Below, in pieces: positions 1 through 7,680 of a stretch of DNA of 38,086 nt. The first letter of the stretch is position 1. Each line of letters starts with the position of its first letter. The stretch is from positions 1 through 38,086 of the forward strand of contig CASFHP010000002.1 of the NCBI GenBank assembly GCA_949294555.1. The letters are read 5' to 3'. The stretch comes from an uncultured Eubacteriales bacterium (GTDB lineage Bacteria; Bacillota; Clostridia; TANB77; CAG-508). The position numbers and the translations under genes are program-made. The notes beneath the pieces are model-generated. The model saw only the letters and a list, made by a program, of their open reading frames with translations, had not been told where the DNA came from and did no database searches.

Positions 1-486
1 TGGAATCCTAACGAAACAACAAAAGCTATATATTATGCAATAAAATATAATCCAGATGAAAACAAAGAAAAAGATGAATGGAGTATATTAGAATTGTTAT
101 TAAAAAATGGGGCAAATCCAGATGTGCAAATATTTGAAGAACCACAGGGAGTTAATACACCACTTACTTATACAACAGAATGTGGATATTATGGTGCAAC
201 AAAGTTATTACTCGAAAATGGTGCTGATCCAAATTATCAAGAATCTGATATGAATAAAAATGGATTACTTGCTTTAAAATTTTATGATAATGATAAGGCA
301 GCAGAAACATTACAGCTATTATTAGACTATGGAACAGATTTAGATATAAGAACAAACGTTGGATATGGAGTAGATAAATCAGGTAGAGAAGAACTAAGAA
401 ATTTTGAAAAAGATTATAGTAAAGTCAAAGAAAATGTGCCAGATTATGATGATATAGTAAAAATAATAGATAGTTTAGAACTTTAA
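1..486 (+). CDS. Ankyrin-repeat protein, 5'-truncated by the window edge
   Basis: The frame is open from base 1, so the start lies outside the window; 161 residues are visible. At least three ankyrin-type helices can be read: LLLKNGANPDV, KLLLENGADPNYQ and LQLLLDYGTDLDIR, each with the LLL-x-G-A/T-D/N-hairpin pattern. Between them is the TPLTYT turn typical of the first ankyrin helix. The C-terminal 45 residues are charged and not repeat-like. Ankyrin repeats bind other proteins, so a scaffold or inhibitor role is possible, but no enzymatic domain is visible. The stop is followed 20 bp later by the next gene, which suggests co-transcription. The internal TTG at 94 is not a believable start because the repeat pattern continues upstream of it. 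Confidence 0.8.
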   Translation, partial: WNPNETTKAIYYAIKYNPDENKEKDEWSILELLLKNGANPDVQIFEEPQGVNTPLTYTTECGYYGATKLLLENGADPNYQESDMNKNGLLALKFYDNDKAAETLQLLLDYGTDLDIRTNVGYGVDKSGREELRNFEKDYSKVKENVPDYDDIVKIIDSLEL

Positions 487-506
487 AATATAGGGGTGTT
501 TTTATC

Positions 507-1217
507 ATGGATTTAATAACATTTGGAATATCAGGAATATTAACAGTTGTTGTTAGTTTAATAAGTATTATATTAATTATACTTACAATAGTATTTGGAA
601 TAATAAGAGCTATAAAAAAGAAATTTAAAAAGACATTTATTATATTATTGATTATTACCATATTATTTGTAATTATAGATTTCTTTGCAATAAATAATTT
701 GATAAAGAATTTTAATGAAATAGATATAAATAATGATAAGAGTATAAATATAAGACAAGAAGATGGTAAAATGATTTTGTCAAACAACCCTATTGAACAA
801 CTATTTATGTCAGATGATAAAAAAATAGAAGTTATCTGCAACGATATAATGAATAAAATAGAAACAGAAGATTATGAAACTATAAAAAATATTTTTTCAA
901 TAGATATGATAAATAATGTTCAAAATTTAGATGAAGGAATAAACAAACTAATAGAGATTTCAAATGAAAACATTACAGATTTTAAATCACAATCAAATGG
1001 TTCAGAAACACATTGGGATAATGGCAAACACAGAACCACTTATAGATTTAGTATAGACATAACAACAAATAGTGCAAAATATAGTATAGGATTTGAGTAC
1101 GATTATGAAAATCCATTTAATAATAAAACATTAGGTGTAAATAGAATAGTAATTTTAGATGAAATTAAAGATATTTTGATTTTACTAGATAATGAAAATA
1201 TAAATAAAGGTTATTAA
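507..1217 (+). CDS. Membrane protein with DUF5104-like C-terminal domain
   Basis: This is a 236-residue protein. Two hydrophobic segments (about residues 8-34 and 43-66) are separated by a basic stretch (RAIKKKFKK), so the N-terminus is a membrane hairpin. The remaining ~165 residues are polar and probably extracytoplasmic. They carry a helical stretch (VICNDIMNKIETEDYETIKNIF) shortened here to its key words, followed by a GSETHWDNGKH motif and a strand ending in FEYDYENP. That order resembles the DUF5104 family of Firmicute lipoprotein-like proteins. That assignment is from memory of the family pattern and is moderate only. The function is unknown. It sits between the ankyrin gene and a small unknown gene with short gaps, so the three may form one transcript. 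Start ATG 507 follows GGGGTG at 493-498. Confidence 0.7.
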   Translation: MDLITFGISGILTVVVSLISIILIILTIVFGIIRAIKKKFKKTFIILLIITILFVIIDFFAINNLIKNFNEIDINNDKSINIRQEDGKMILSNNPIEQLFMSDDKKIEVICNDIMNKIETEDYETIKNIFSIDMINNVQNLDEGINKLIEISNENITDFKSQSNGSETHWDNGKHRTTYRFSIDITTNSAKYSIGFEYDYENPFNNKTLGVNRIVILDEIKDILILLDNENINKGY

Positions 1218-1243
1218 AAAGTAGTATTTTTGGAGGTAAAAGT

Positions 1244-1651
1244 ATGTTAAGTTTAGAAAAAGTAAAAAGTGAGTTAGAAAAATACAATTATACCTATGAT
1301 AACAATATTCTATGTGGACATACAAAGTCAAAAATAAAATGGGTTTTGCCAACAGGGGTTGTAAATATATTGGCATTTGAACAGGCAACATCATATTTAT
1401 TTGGATTTAGTAAGGAGGGAATTAATTTCTTTCCTATTCAAGGCGATTGGAATATAGCTGATAATTTATTTATTTCATGGAGCGAAATATCAAATTTTAA
1501 AATGAAAAATGGATTGTTAGAAAATGAAATGGTAATTGAAACGCAATCTATGAAAATAGAAATGAAAATAAATAAAATAGTTGCTAATAATAGTTGGATT
1601 AAAGATAATATAAATTATTTAAAAGATAACAATTATTTTTATAATAAGTAA
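1244..1651 (+). CDS. Hypothetical protein, possible PH-like fold
   Basis: This is a 135-residue soluble protein with a GGAGG-type ribosome site (TTGGAGG at 1230-1236) 7 bp before ATG 1244. I do not recognise the family. The composition is strand-rich through residues 25-110 (WVLPTGVVNILAFE, LFGFSKEGINFFPI, LFISWSEISNF, MVIETQSMKIEMKIN), then a terminal helix with W and K residues. This succession of seven or so strands capped by a helix is what small bacterial PH-like domains look like, and the I-SWSEISNFK segment recalls them. This is a pattern impression, not an identified homology. It lies 26 bp downstream of the DUF5104-like gene. Confidence 0.6.
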   Translation: MLSLEKVKSELEKYNYTYDNNILCGHTKSKIKWVLPTGVVNILAFEQATSYLFGFSKEGINFFPIQGDWNIADNLFISWSEISNFKMKNGLLENEMVIETQSMKIEMKINKIVANNSWIKDNINYLKDNNYFYNK

Positions 1652-1747
1652 TGCAAATAGACTAACTATATGAATGTCAAGAGATTTTAAGAAAAAAATT
1701 AAAATATTTTTATAGTAAATAGATAATAAATAATTTGGAGGGAAAAT

Positions 1748-2071
1748 ATGTATAAAAAAATATCGAAAAATGAAAAAATAACAAGGGACATTAGTGAAGT
1801 ACATTCAGCAGATAATTATTTGACAAAAGAAACAACAGAAAATGTAAGTTTAGCGATTACTAGATTAAACGGAAAATTGGATTCTAGTATAACAGCAAAT
1901 GAAAGAGTTTATTACTTTATTAGTGCAGATGTTGATTTTATAATAGATAATGAAAAAATTCATTGTGAAAGTGGAGATGTATTGTATTTGGATAAAGATA
2001 CTACTTACTCTGCTGAAGGAGATTTTGAAGCAATTACTATTAATGTGCCTGCATTTGGAGTTATAAAATAA
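1748..2071 (+). CDS. Small cupin-domain protein
   Basis: This is a 107-residue protein with ribosome site TTGGAGGG (1735-1742) before ATG 1748. The core reads as a single cupin barrel. Residues 59-80 hold strands around YYFISADVDFIID. The second half has the G-D-V-L-Y-L-D-K-D-T-T-Y pattern of cupin motif 1/2 spacing (about residues 77-90), ending in a strand (AITINVPAFGV). The usual metal-binding histidines are mostly missing: no HxH is present and the only nearby histidine is in KIHCESGD. A metal-free sugar- or ligand-binding role is therefore as likely as catalysis. It probably ends the first transcription unit, because a nested inverted repeat and the IS110 element follow directly. Confidence 0.7.
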   Translation: MYKKISKNEKITRDISEVHSADNYLTKETTENVSLAITRLNGKLDSSITANERVYYFISADVDFIIDNEKIHCESGDVLYLDKDTTYSAEGDFEAITINVPAFGVIK

Positions 2072-2100
2072 TATTCATAAAAAGTATAATTGGTAAAAGA

Positions 2101-2153
2101 TAGTTTTTTATTGCATGACAAATAAGCATTCCGAAAAATGCTTTTAAAAACTA
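2101..2153. terminator. Nested inverted repeat, possible bidirectional terminator or IS end structure
   Basis: The inner stem is AAGCATT (2124-2130) and AATGCTT (2137-2143), with loop CCGAAA. The outer arms are TAGTTTTT (2101-2108) and AAAAACTA (2146-2153). T-rich tracts lie on both sides in both orientations. It lies between the convergent cupin gene and the IS110 transposase, so it may end both transcripts. It may equally be part of the right end of the insertion sequence. Confidence 0.5.
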
Positions 2154-2167
2154 TGTAATTATTGATA

Positions 2168-3345
2168 TTAAGCCACTTTATCAGCTTGATATACATTATT
2201 TGTTTTTAATAAATAATAAATTACACGAACTAATTTCTTTGCAACATGTCCCATAGTAACCATATAATGCTTACCTTCAGCCATTTTCTTATTTTTAAAC
2301 TCATTGAAGGTAGCATCATTTAAACAAACCATTCTAGCAGCAGTCATTAAAGCAAAACGAAGATATTTTGACCCACGTTTTACCATTACTGAATGAGTAG
2401 AGAAGAATTTGCCAGACTGATACATTGATGGGTCAAGTCCAGCAAAAGCTAGTAATTTAGCAGGAGAGTCAAACCTTGAAATATCTCCGATTTCAGCTAG
2501 AATTGAGCCAGCAGTTTTAAAAGATATTCCAGGAATTGATAATATAGGAGAATTGATTTCCTTTAGAATTTCTTTTATTCTTTTCTCGACATCATCAAGT
2601 TGGCCTTGTATAAATTGAATAATGCTAATAGTTTGCTTTAGCTCAAATGAAACAGAATTACTATTTAATCCTATTGATTTTTTTGCTAATTCTCGAATTT
2701 CAATAGCTTTATCTCTATCAAACTTTTGATTAGAATTTTCTGATAGAAGATGTGTTAAATGTTTAAGGTTACATTCAGCTATCTTTTTAGCAGTTGGTAA
2801 TTCATATAGTAAAGCTAAGCTAGACTTTTGAGCAACAGATGAAACAATTTTTGGAAACTCTGGAAATATAATATCTACTAGTCTTACAAGAGAAGTTTTA
2901 AATTTAGAGTTTTCTTTAACTAAACGAAATCTATGTCTAGTTAGTGACTTTAATTCAGAAATATGATATGATACTGGTATGTAGGGTTTTAAGTTATCTG
3001 AAATAAGCATTGTAGCAATGATGTGAGCATCTAACTTATCTGTTTTAGTCTTTCTAAGGCTTTGACCTTTTACATAAAGATTAGTTTGTAATGGATTAAT
3101 AAGATAGATATTAAATCCTTTTTCGTTCAGAAAGTTTAGAATATTATTACTGTAATGACCAGTAGCTTCAAGCCCTACTTTAATATTGTCTAATGAATCA
3201 GAAAAATTCATTAAAGAATTGTAGAGAGTTCAAAACCAACTAAATTGTTTGTTATGGTTAATTTTTCGATTAGTATTTCGCCATCAGAATTCATAGCGAA
3301 ACAATCATGTTTATCTTTTGCAACATCGATTCCAACATAAATCAT
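2168..3345 (-). pseudogene. IS110-family transposase, frameshifted near the N-terminus
   Basis: The gene starts at ATG 3345-3343 on the minus strand, with AAAGGAG (3360-3354) upstream. The first 44 codons give MIYVGIDVAKDKHDCFAMN..., the RuvC-like DEDD domain with its first aspartate, and then stop at TAA 3213-3211. The rest continues in another frame from about 3235 to the stop at 2168. It contains the catalytic E (VGLEATGHYSNN), the D-x-x-D pair (TDKLDAHIIA) and the C-terminal Tnp20 domain (SIPGISFKTAGSILAEIG, FAGLDPS). The shift is best explained by loss of one base in the CTCTC stretch around 3224-3228, since both frames encode clear family sequence up to that point. The intact family is about 390-400 residues, matching the sum here. 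IS110 transposases are not known to use programmed frameshifts, so the enzyme is probably dead, unless the base loss is a sequencing error. A protein from the internal ATG at 3211 would lack the first catalytic aspartate. Confidence 0.85.
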
Positions 3346-3369
3346 AGTAAAAACTCCTTTACAAAATAT

Positions 3370-3535
3370 TTAGACAATGTGATCCACTAAATGCTTGTCG
3401 AAAGTAAACTCGTTCAATATTAAACGTCAAGCGTTATCTAACTAATTAACAATTAAACAAACATCTATGGTTAGAGTCTATTAATATAATCGTCAAAGCG
3501 ATAGTAATTTGCACTAATCCACAGTGTCTACGTAG
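3370..3535 (-). ncRNA. Candidate IS110 bridge RNA
   Basis: This is the noncoding stretch upstream of the transposase start. It contains two small stem-loops with nearly the same core when read on the minus strand: ATCGCTTTGACGAT (3502-3489) and AACGCTTGACGTT (3435-3423). Each is a 4-bp stem around CTTTGA or CTTGA. Two related stem-loops in the 5' noncoding end are what the published IS110 bridge RNA model predicts (a target-binding and a donor-binding loop). The assignment is inferred from position and paired hairpins; I could not fold the whole region or find the guide segments. Confidence 0.4.
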
Positions 3536-3567
3536 ATATTATACAATGGATTTAAGAATAAAAAAAT

Positions 3568-3594
3568 GTATAATGGACTACATGTTCATTATAC
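3568..3594. repeat. Inverted repeat, 11-bp arms
   Basis: GTATAATGGAC (3568-3578) and GTTCATTATAC (3584-3594) surround TACAT. They pair over 11 positions with one G-T. A related TATACAATGGA occurs just before, at 3540-3550. It may be the outer end of the IS110 element or an operator for the XRE gene that follows; there is no U-tract to support a terminator. Confidence 0.5.
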
Positions 3595-3723
3595 GAGTAA
3601 TTTGTATTTATAGTTAAAAAATGTATAAAGCAGACAAGTTATTAAAAAAATAAAGAATTCGCTGTTTGTGGGGTGTTAATTTTATAATAAAAATAGTATG
3701 ATTTTTGTGAGGAGGAGATAAAA

Positions 3724-4881
3724 ATGGATTTAGATAAAATAGGAAAATTTATCGCTTTGAATCGCAAAAATAAAGGATTAACGCAGGAACAATTAGCCGA
3801 AAAATTAGGAGTAACAAATAAAACTGTTTCAAGATGGGAAACTGGAAAGTATATGCCTGATTTATCTTTATTAAAACCATTAAGTGAGGAATTAGGCATA
3901 ACATTAAATGAATTATTATCTGGTGAAAAAATAGAAGAACAAAAAATAGTTGAAAATATGGAGAAAAATATAATAAATACAATAGATTATTCGAACAAAA
4001 AAGTTGAAAATGAGCATAAAAAAATATCTATTATATTGATGATTCTAGGTGCAATTATAAGTATTTCAGCATTAACTATTTTTGACAAAGAAAGTAGTTG
4101 GTGTTCTATATATTCTATTATAGGTATTATTATATTTGTAATGGGATTAGTAAGAGAGTTAAAAAAGTTTAAGAAAATACAAAAAGTAGTTATTGGAGTT
4201 GTCTTATTTATAGGAATATTTGGAATATTCTATATAGCTGATTATTTTGGGGTAAAAACAAATAATAGACCACCAATTTATAACTATAAAATAGAAACAA
4301 CATTTAGAGAAACAAAAGAAATTGCCTATTATAGTTTGTTCTATAATGTATATAGAATTAATGCAGATACAACAAACGAATATTATGTTATTGATGAGAA
4401 AAAAGAATATAATTTTGATACTATGCCAATTACACCATTTAATAGAAATAAAAGCGGTATAGATAATATTTTAAAATATCAAAACAAATATGTTGGAGAT
4501 AATAGTAATACTGGAAACTTAATAAGTAATTTGCCACTTTCTGAATATGGATATGTGTTTGAAATAGACTCAAATAACTTAGGTTTAACGATAGATTATC
4601 ATATTACAGATTGGTATATAAATGATGAAATGTATGTAGAAAGAGCATTGGTATATAATTCTGTTGCATTATTTTCTTTAATAGATAATTTACAATATGT
4701 AACCTATAATTTTACAGGAAATAGTTACACAATTAAAAGAGAAAAAGTTCAAGAACTATATCCTAATTATAGCAATATAAATGAAAATGGCATAAATAAA
4801 GATAACTTTAATATTTATTTAGAGAATAAAATGAATGATGATGTATTTATAAAGGACATATTTAATAAACTTTTTGTATAA
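3724..4881 (+). CDS. XRE-family transcriptional regulator with membrane domain
   Basis: This is a 385-residue protein; ATG 3724 follows GAGGAGGAG. Residues 5-62 form a HTH_3 domain: FIALNRKNKGLTQEQLAEKL, then the recognition helix in NKTVSRWETGKYMPDLSLLKPLSEELG. After a charged linker (70-100), three hydrophobic segments follow at about 101-120, 125-143 and 153-172. A 200-residue polar C-terminal part comes next, probably outside the cell. The fusion of a Cro/CI-type DNA-binding head to a membrane sensor suggests a one-component system that answers to an envelope or extracellular signal. The C-terminal domain is not one I recognise. A TATAAT-like hexamer sits at 3683-3688. The gene directly follows the IS110 noncoding end, so its original promoter may have been displaced. 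Confidence 0.8.
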   Translation: MDLDKIGKFIALNRKNKGLTQEQLAEKLGVTNKTVSRWETGKYMPDLSLLKPLSEELGITLNELLSGEKIEEQKIVENMEKNIINTIDYSNKKVENEHKKISIILMILGAIISISALTIFDKESSWCSIYSIIGIIIFVMGLVRELKKFKKIQKVVIGVVLFIGIFGIFYIADYFGVKTNNRPPIYNYKIETTFRETKEIAYYSLFYNVYRINADTTNEYYVIDEKKEYNFDTMPITPFNRNKSGIDNILKYQNKYVGDNSNTGNLISNLPLSEYGYVFEIDSNNLGLTIDYHITDWYINDEMYVERALVYNSVALFSLIDNLQYVTYNFTGNSYTIKREKVQELYPNYSNINENGINKDNFNIYLENKMNDDVFIKDIFNKLFV

Positions 4882-4912
4882 ATTACAATTTAGTAGTTGT
4901 ATGGGGTAAGAT

Positions 4913-4987
4913 ATGAAAGAATGTCTTGTATGTAATAATAATACATTTGTTGTAAAAACTAGAAAGATATATTTCGTTAAAAAATAG
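4913..4987 (+). pseudogene. Tiny CxxC ORF, probable remnant of a zinc-ribbon gene
   Basis: This 24-codon ORF is preceded by GGGGTAAG at a fair spacing. It begins MKECLVCNNNTFVVKTRK. The M-x-x-C-x-x-C-x-N-x-x-F start is the first knuckle of a zinc ribbon, but no second cysteine pair follows before TAG, so it could not fold as a full ribbon alone. A similar 14-codon ORF lies at 6959-7003. The best reading is a 3'-truncated remnant; a translated small peptide cannot be excluded. Confidence 0.35.
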
Positions 4988-5006
4988 TAATAAATTGGAG
5001 AATAAA

Positions 5007-5390
5007 ATGGATAAAAAAGAAAAATTGGATAAATTGATAAAAGAATGTAAAATTACACCAGTTGGAAATGGATATATAGATTTGATTTGCCCTAAAAAAT
5101 GTATTGAAAAATTTATTAAAGGATTATCAAAATTAGAAATAAAAATAATGGGATTTACTTGGTGGTGTAATGTAACAAAAGGTCATAATCCTTGTGGAAT
5201 GGGTGGACCAAAAAATAAGTATGGCAATGATTGGTACAGCGAAATCCAAATGGAAGAAGTAATAACTTTTAAAAATAATGAAGAATTTTTGAATTATTTA
5301 ATTACAGAATGGAAAAATAGTTTAGATTATAAGGAATGTTATGTTCCAGGATTTTGGTTAAAAGTTCCAAAGGATTGGGTTTATAATTAA
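5007..5390 (+). CDS. Hypothetical protein rich in Trp and Gly in its middle
   Basis: This is a 127-residue protein. ATG 5007 is preferred over the in-frame TTG 4995, because TTGGAG at 4995-5000 is an evident ribosome site 6 bp upstream of the ATG. The N-terminal half is helical with basic residues. The middle has a distinctive GFTWWCNVTKGHNPCGMGGP segment with two cysteines and two tryptophans, and the C-terminus ends in GFWLKVPKDW. I do not recognise the family. There is no signal peptide or membrane segment, so it is a cytosolic protein. The next gene begins 57 bp downstream. The segment with C, H and C could bind a metal, but that is a guess. Confidence 0.6.
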   Translation: MDKKEKLDKLIKECKITPVGNGYIDLICPKKCIEKFIKGLSKLEIKIMGFTWWCNVTKGHNPCGMGGPKNKYGNDWYSEIQMEEVITFKNNEEFLNYLITEWKNSLDYKECYVPGFWLKVPKDWVYN

Positions 5391-5447
5391 TAATGTATAG
5401 ACATCGATTCAACGTTTTATTAAAAATTTGAAAGTGAGATGATACTT

Positions 5448-6014
5448 ATGTTTTATGAGGCTTTTCCAAAAGAATTGAATAATGATTTACAAGAAGTTTT
5501 AAAAATAATTCCAAAAGAAACTTATAATAACGTGAGTATTGGCTATTCTAAAAATGTAATTGATTATTGTTTAAATAATGTCATAATAAAAATTCCATAT
5601 AGAATGTATTTTATTGATGTAGAATTTTTTAAAATAGATAATTTAACAGATATACAAAAAGAAATCTTATATTGCATTTATACCAGAAGTTGCAATGGTT
5701 ATATTAGAGAAAAATACTTAAAAGAGTTGTTAGAACTTGATTTTGACTATTGGGCAATACCCTTTATTGTTAAACTTTCTGATGAATATATAGTAGAAAT
5801 TTTGGAAGTTATATATGATAAATTAAAAATCAGAAATAATGATGATATAAAAGAATTTTGTCTTGAAAATAAAAATATTATAAATAAAAGTTATTCAAGA
5901 ATGCTTAGTTATTGGAATGAATTTTATAGAAACAAAGAGCCTAGTTTTCATAAATATATTGGCAGAAAATTATTTAGAGAATGTCTTGGATACAATAGGA
6001 CATTTGAAAGATAA
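5448..6014 (+). CDS. Hypothetical protein, mostly helical
   Basis: This is a 188-residue protein from ATG 5448. The in-frame ATG at 5439 overlaps the ribosome site GTGAG (5434-5438), which fits the later start with a 9-bp gap. The sequence begins MFYEAFPKELNNDLQ and shows helix-rich sequence with aromatic residues (YCIYTRSCNGYIREKYL, WAIPFIVKLSDEY). Its plan resembles the widespread, unnamed Firmicute proteins that give hypothetical hits around house-keeping and polymorphic loci. I see no catalytic motif, signal peptide or membrane segment. The stop lies inside a 16-bp sequence, GAAAGATAAATTACAA (6006-6021), which recurs at the end of the next gene. Confidence 0.6.
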   Translation: MFYEAFPKELNNDLQEVLKIIPKETYNNVSIGYSKNVIDYCLNNVIIKIPYRMYFIDVEFFKIDNLTDIQKEILYCIYTRSCNGYIREKYLKELLELDFDYWAIPFIVKLSDEYIVEILEVIYDKLKIRNNDDIKEFCLENKNIINKSYSRMLSYWNEFYRNKEPSFHKYIGRKLFRECLGYNRTFER

Positions 6015-6049
6015 ATTACAATAAATCGCTAGGAATGGAGGAATAATAA

Positions 6050-6907
6050 ATGAACTTTAAAGAATACGGAGACAACAATAAAGATACAATAATGCTATTA
6101 CATGGTGGTGGTCTTTCTTGGTGGAATTATAGAGAAGAAGCAGAAAAACTAAAAAATAGTTATCATATTATTCTTCCAATATTAGATGGTCATTCGGAAA
6201 GTGATAGAAGTTTTACAAGTATAGAAGATAATGCACAAGAAATTGTAGAGTATATAACTAATAATTATAATGGTCATATTAGTTTCATAGGAGGATTATC
6301 TTTAGGAGGACAAATTCTTTTAGAAATTTTATCAAGAAAAGAAGATATTTGTGATTATGCTATTGTTGAAAGTGCATTAGCAATTCCTATGAAAGCAACA
6401 TATAAAATGATTAGACCAACTTTTTCTATGAGTTATGGATTAATATCGAAAAAATGGTTTTCACAAATGCAATTTAAGTCTTTAAAAATAAGAGAAGATT
6501 TATTTAGTGAATATTATAGAGATACTTGTAAAATTAGTAAGGAAGATATGATTGCTTTTATGGAAGCAAATTCAAAATATGAAATTAAAGATTCTTTACA
6601 AAATGCAGAGGCAAAAGTTGTAGTTGCTGTTGGAGATAAAGAAAGACCAATAATGAAAAAATCAGCAAATAAAATTCATCAGATGATAAATGGTAGTAGA
6701 TTGTTAATTTTGCCTAATTATTATCATGGAGATTTTAGCATAAATCATCCACAAGAATATGTTGATATGATTAACGAACTTGTTGTTGATAGAAATAAAG
6801 AAGCAGAAGGTAAAAAAATTACTGATATTGAAGTAAATATTGAAAATACAGGATTACCATTAAAGCATAAAAATAGAGATAATTCAAAATCTTTAGATGA
6901 AAGATAA
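6050..6907 (+). CDS. Alpha/beta-fold hydrolase
   Basis: This is a 285-residue protein with GGAGG before ATG 6050. The fold markers are in order. The oxyanion segment MLLHGGGLSWWNY covers residues 15-27. The nucleophile elbow is GGLSLGG with Ser84. A probable acid lies in the strand VVVAVGDKERP (about 185-195). The catalytic His is in NYYHGDFSINHP (about 224-235). These are the features of the AB_hydrolase_1/6 group that acts on esters, amides or lactones; the substrate cannot be told from sequence. The last 35 residues are charged and lie beyond the usual end of the domain. A cap region around 115-165 is rich in Met, Phe and Lys. No signal peptide, so cytosolic. It ends with the same stop-overlapping 16-mer as the previous gene (6899-6914). 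Confidence 0.85.
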   Translation: MNFKEYGDNNKDTIMLLHGGGLSWWNYREEAEKLKNSYHIILPILDGHSESDRSFTSIEDNAQEIVEYITNNYNGHISFIGGLSLGGQILLEILSRKEDICDYAIVESALAIPMKATYKMIRPTFSMSYGLISKKWFSQMQFKSLKIREDLFSEYYRDTCKISKEDMIAFMEANSKYEIKDSLQNAEAKVVVAVGDKERPIMKKSANKIHQMINGSRLLILPNYYHGDFSINHPQEYVDMINELVVDRNKEAEGKKITDIEVNIENTGLPLKHKNRDNSKSLDER

Positions 6908-6958
6908 ATTACAAGTTATAAGAAAAATTAAATACTGATTTATAAGGAAAAATCTCAA

Positions 6959-7003
6959 ATGTTAAAATGCATTGCTTGTAGCAACGGACAGTTCTTTATA
7001 TAA
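6959..7003 (+). pseudogene. Tiny CxxC ORF, probable remnant of a zinc-ribbon gene
   Basis: This is a 14-codon ORF, MLKCIACSNGQFFI, with TAAGGA about 15 bp upstream. The M-x-x-C-x-x-C-x-N-x-x-F start matches the tiny ORF at 4913-4987, although the DNA around the two is otherwise different. It is far too short for a zinc ribbon and ends in TAA just before the promoter-proximal region of an XRE gene. Read as a truncated remnant. Confidence 0.3.
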
Positions 7004-7029
7004 TAATTGCAGAAAGGAGCTGTTGTAAA

Positions 7030-7539
7030 ATGTTAAAAGAAAATATTAAAACATTGAGAAAATCAAAAGGACTTTCACAAGAAGAATTGGCTATAAAATT
7101 AAATGTAGTTAGACAAACGATTTCAAAATGGGAACAAGGATTATCTGTTCCAGATGCAGAAATGCTAATCAAATTGGCAGAGGTTTTAGACACAACTGTA
7201 AGCACTTTACTTGGAGAAAAAGTTACTGAAAGTAAAATAGATGATTTAAAAGCAATTTCTGAAAAATTAGAAGTAATAAATTTACAACTATCACAAAGAA
7301 AAAATGAGAGAAGAAAAATAATTCATTGGTTGTTAATCTCATTATGTTTAATTATAGTTGGTATTTTTGTGGTTTTAATTTTATTAAATAGTCCATACTT
7401 AAATTGGAATTATAATGATCCAGAAAAAGCAGTTTTAGGAGTTGCTATACATTCTTTTGAGTGGATGTTTATTAGAATAGCACCAGTTATTTTTATTGGG
7501 TTACTTATTGGAATTTTCTTTACTAGAAAGAAAAACTAA
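7030..7539 (+). CDS. XRE-family regulator with C-terminal membrane segments
   Basis: This is a 169-residue protein; AAAGGAG precedes ATG 7030. HTH_3 occupies residues 3-62 (NIKTLRKSKGLSQEELAIKL, then VVRQTISKWEQGLSVPDAEML). A coiled-coil-like linker follows (about 65-95, ISEKLEVINLQLSQRKNERR). Two hydrophobic segments lie at about 97-120 and 142-164, separated by a short loop with YLNWNYNDPEKA. This is the common Firmicute layout of a Cro/CI-type DNA-binding domain tethered to the membrane. It probably controls itself and neighbours. A separate promoter for the next XRE gene lies at 7583-7660, so the two are likely separate units. Confidence 0.8.
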   Translation: MLKENIKTLRKSKGLSQEELAIKLNVVRQTISKWEQGLSVPDAEMLIKLAEVLDTTVSTLLGEKVTESKIDDLKAISEKLEVINLQLSQRKNERRKIIHWLLISLCLIIVGIFVVLILLNSPYLNWNYNDPEKAVLGVAIHSFEWMFIRIAPVIFIGLLIGIFFTRKKN

Positions 7540-7582
7540 AATATTCAATGAAAAAAGCTAGATTATAACCCATAATTTTACT

Positions 7583-7660
7583 ATGTAAAATATATTTGAT
7601 ACTAATAATTCATAAATGTAAAATATATTTGGTAGAAAAAAATATAAGGAATATTATAAT
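7583..7660 (+). promoter_or_regulatory. Direct-repeat operator and promoter of the third XRE gene
   Basis: ATGTAAAATATATTTG occurs twice, at 7583-7598 and 7616-7631, 33 bp apart from start to start. A TATAAT hexamer lies at 7655-7660, which puts the second copy next to the -35 position. The repeat is too exact for background AT-richness and is well placed for binding by the XRE protein encoded 50 bp downstream. Autoregulation is an inference. Confidence 0.55.
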
Positions 7661-7680
7661 TATTGTGAAAGGAGGAAACT

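Larger units (their letters stand above)
2090..3610 (-). mobile_element. IS110-family insertion sequence (ends approximate)
   Basis: This is a single transposase gene with about 60-80 bp of downstream sequence and about 250 bp of upstream noncoding sequence. That is the layout of the IS110 group, whose bridge RNA lies in the 5' noncoding end. It is the only gene group on the minus strand in the first 38 kb and interrupts a + strand run between the cupin gene and an XRE regulator. IS110 elements lack terminal inverted repeats and leave little or no target duplication, so I could not fix the ends; the limits given are estimates from gene borders and hairpins. Confidence 0.65.

Noticed and set aside
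425..841. Long minus-strand open frames opposite + strand genes (also 17145-17672, 19108-19581, 30951-31394)
   Set aside because: They are shadows of AT-rich coding sequence on the other strand, lack ribosome sites, and have the hydrophobic low-complexity composition such shadows show.
2168..3345. Programmed frameshift in the IS110 transposase
   Set aside because: No slippery heptamer of the A-AAA-AAG type lies at the junction, and this family is not known to use frameshifting; a one-base loss in CTCTC explains it better.
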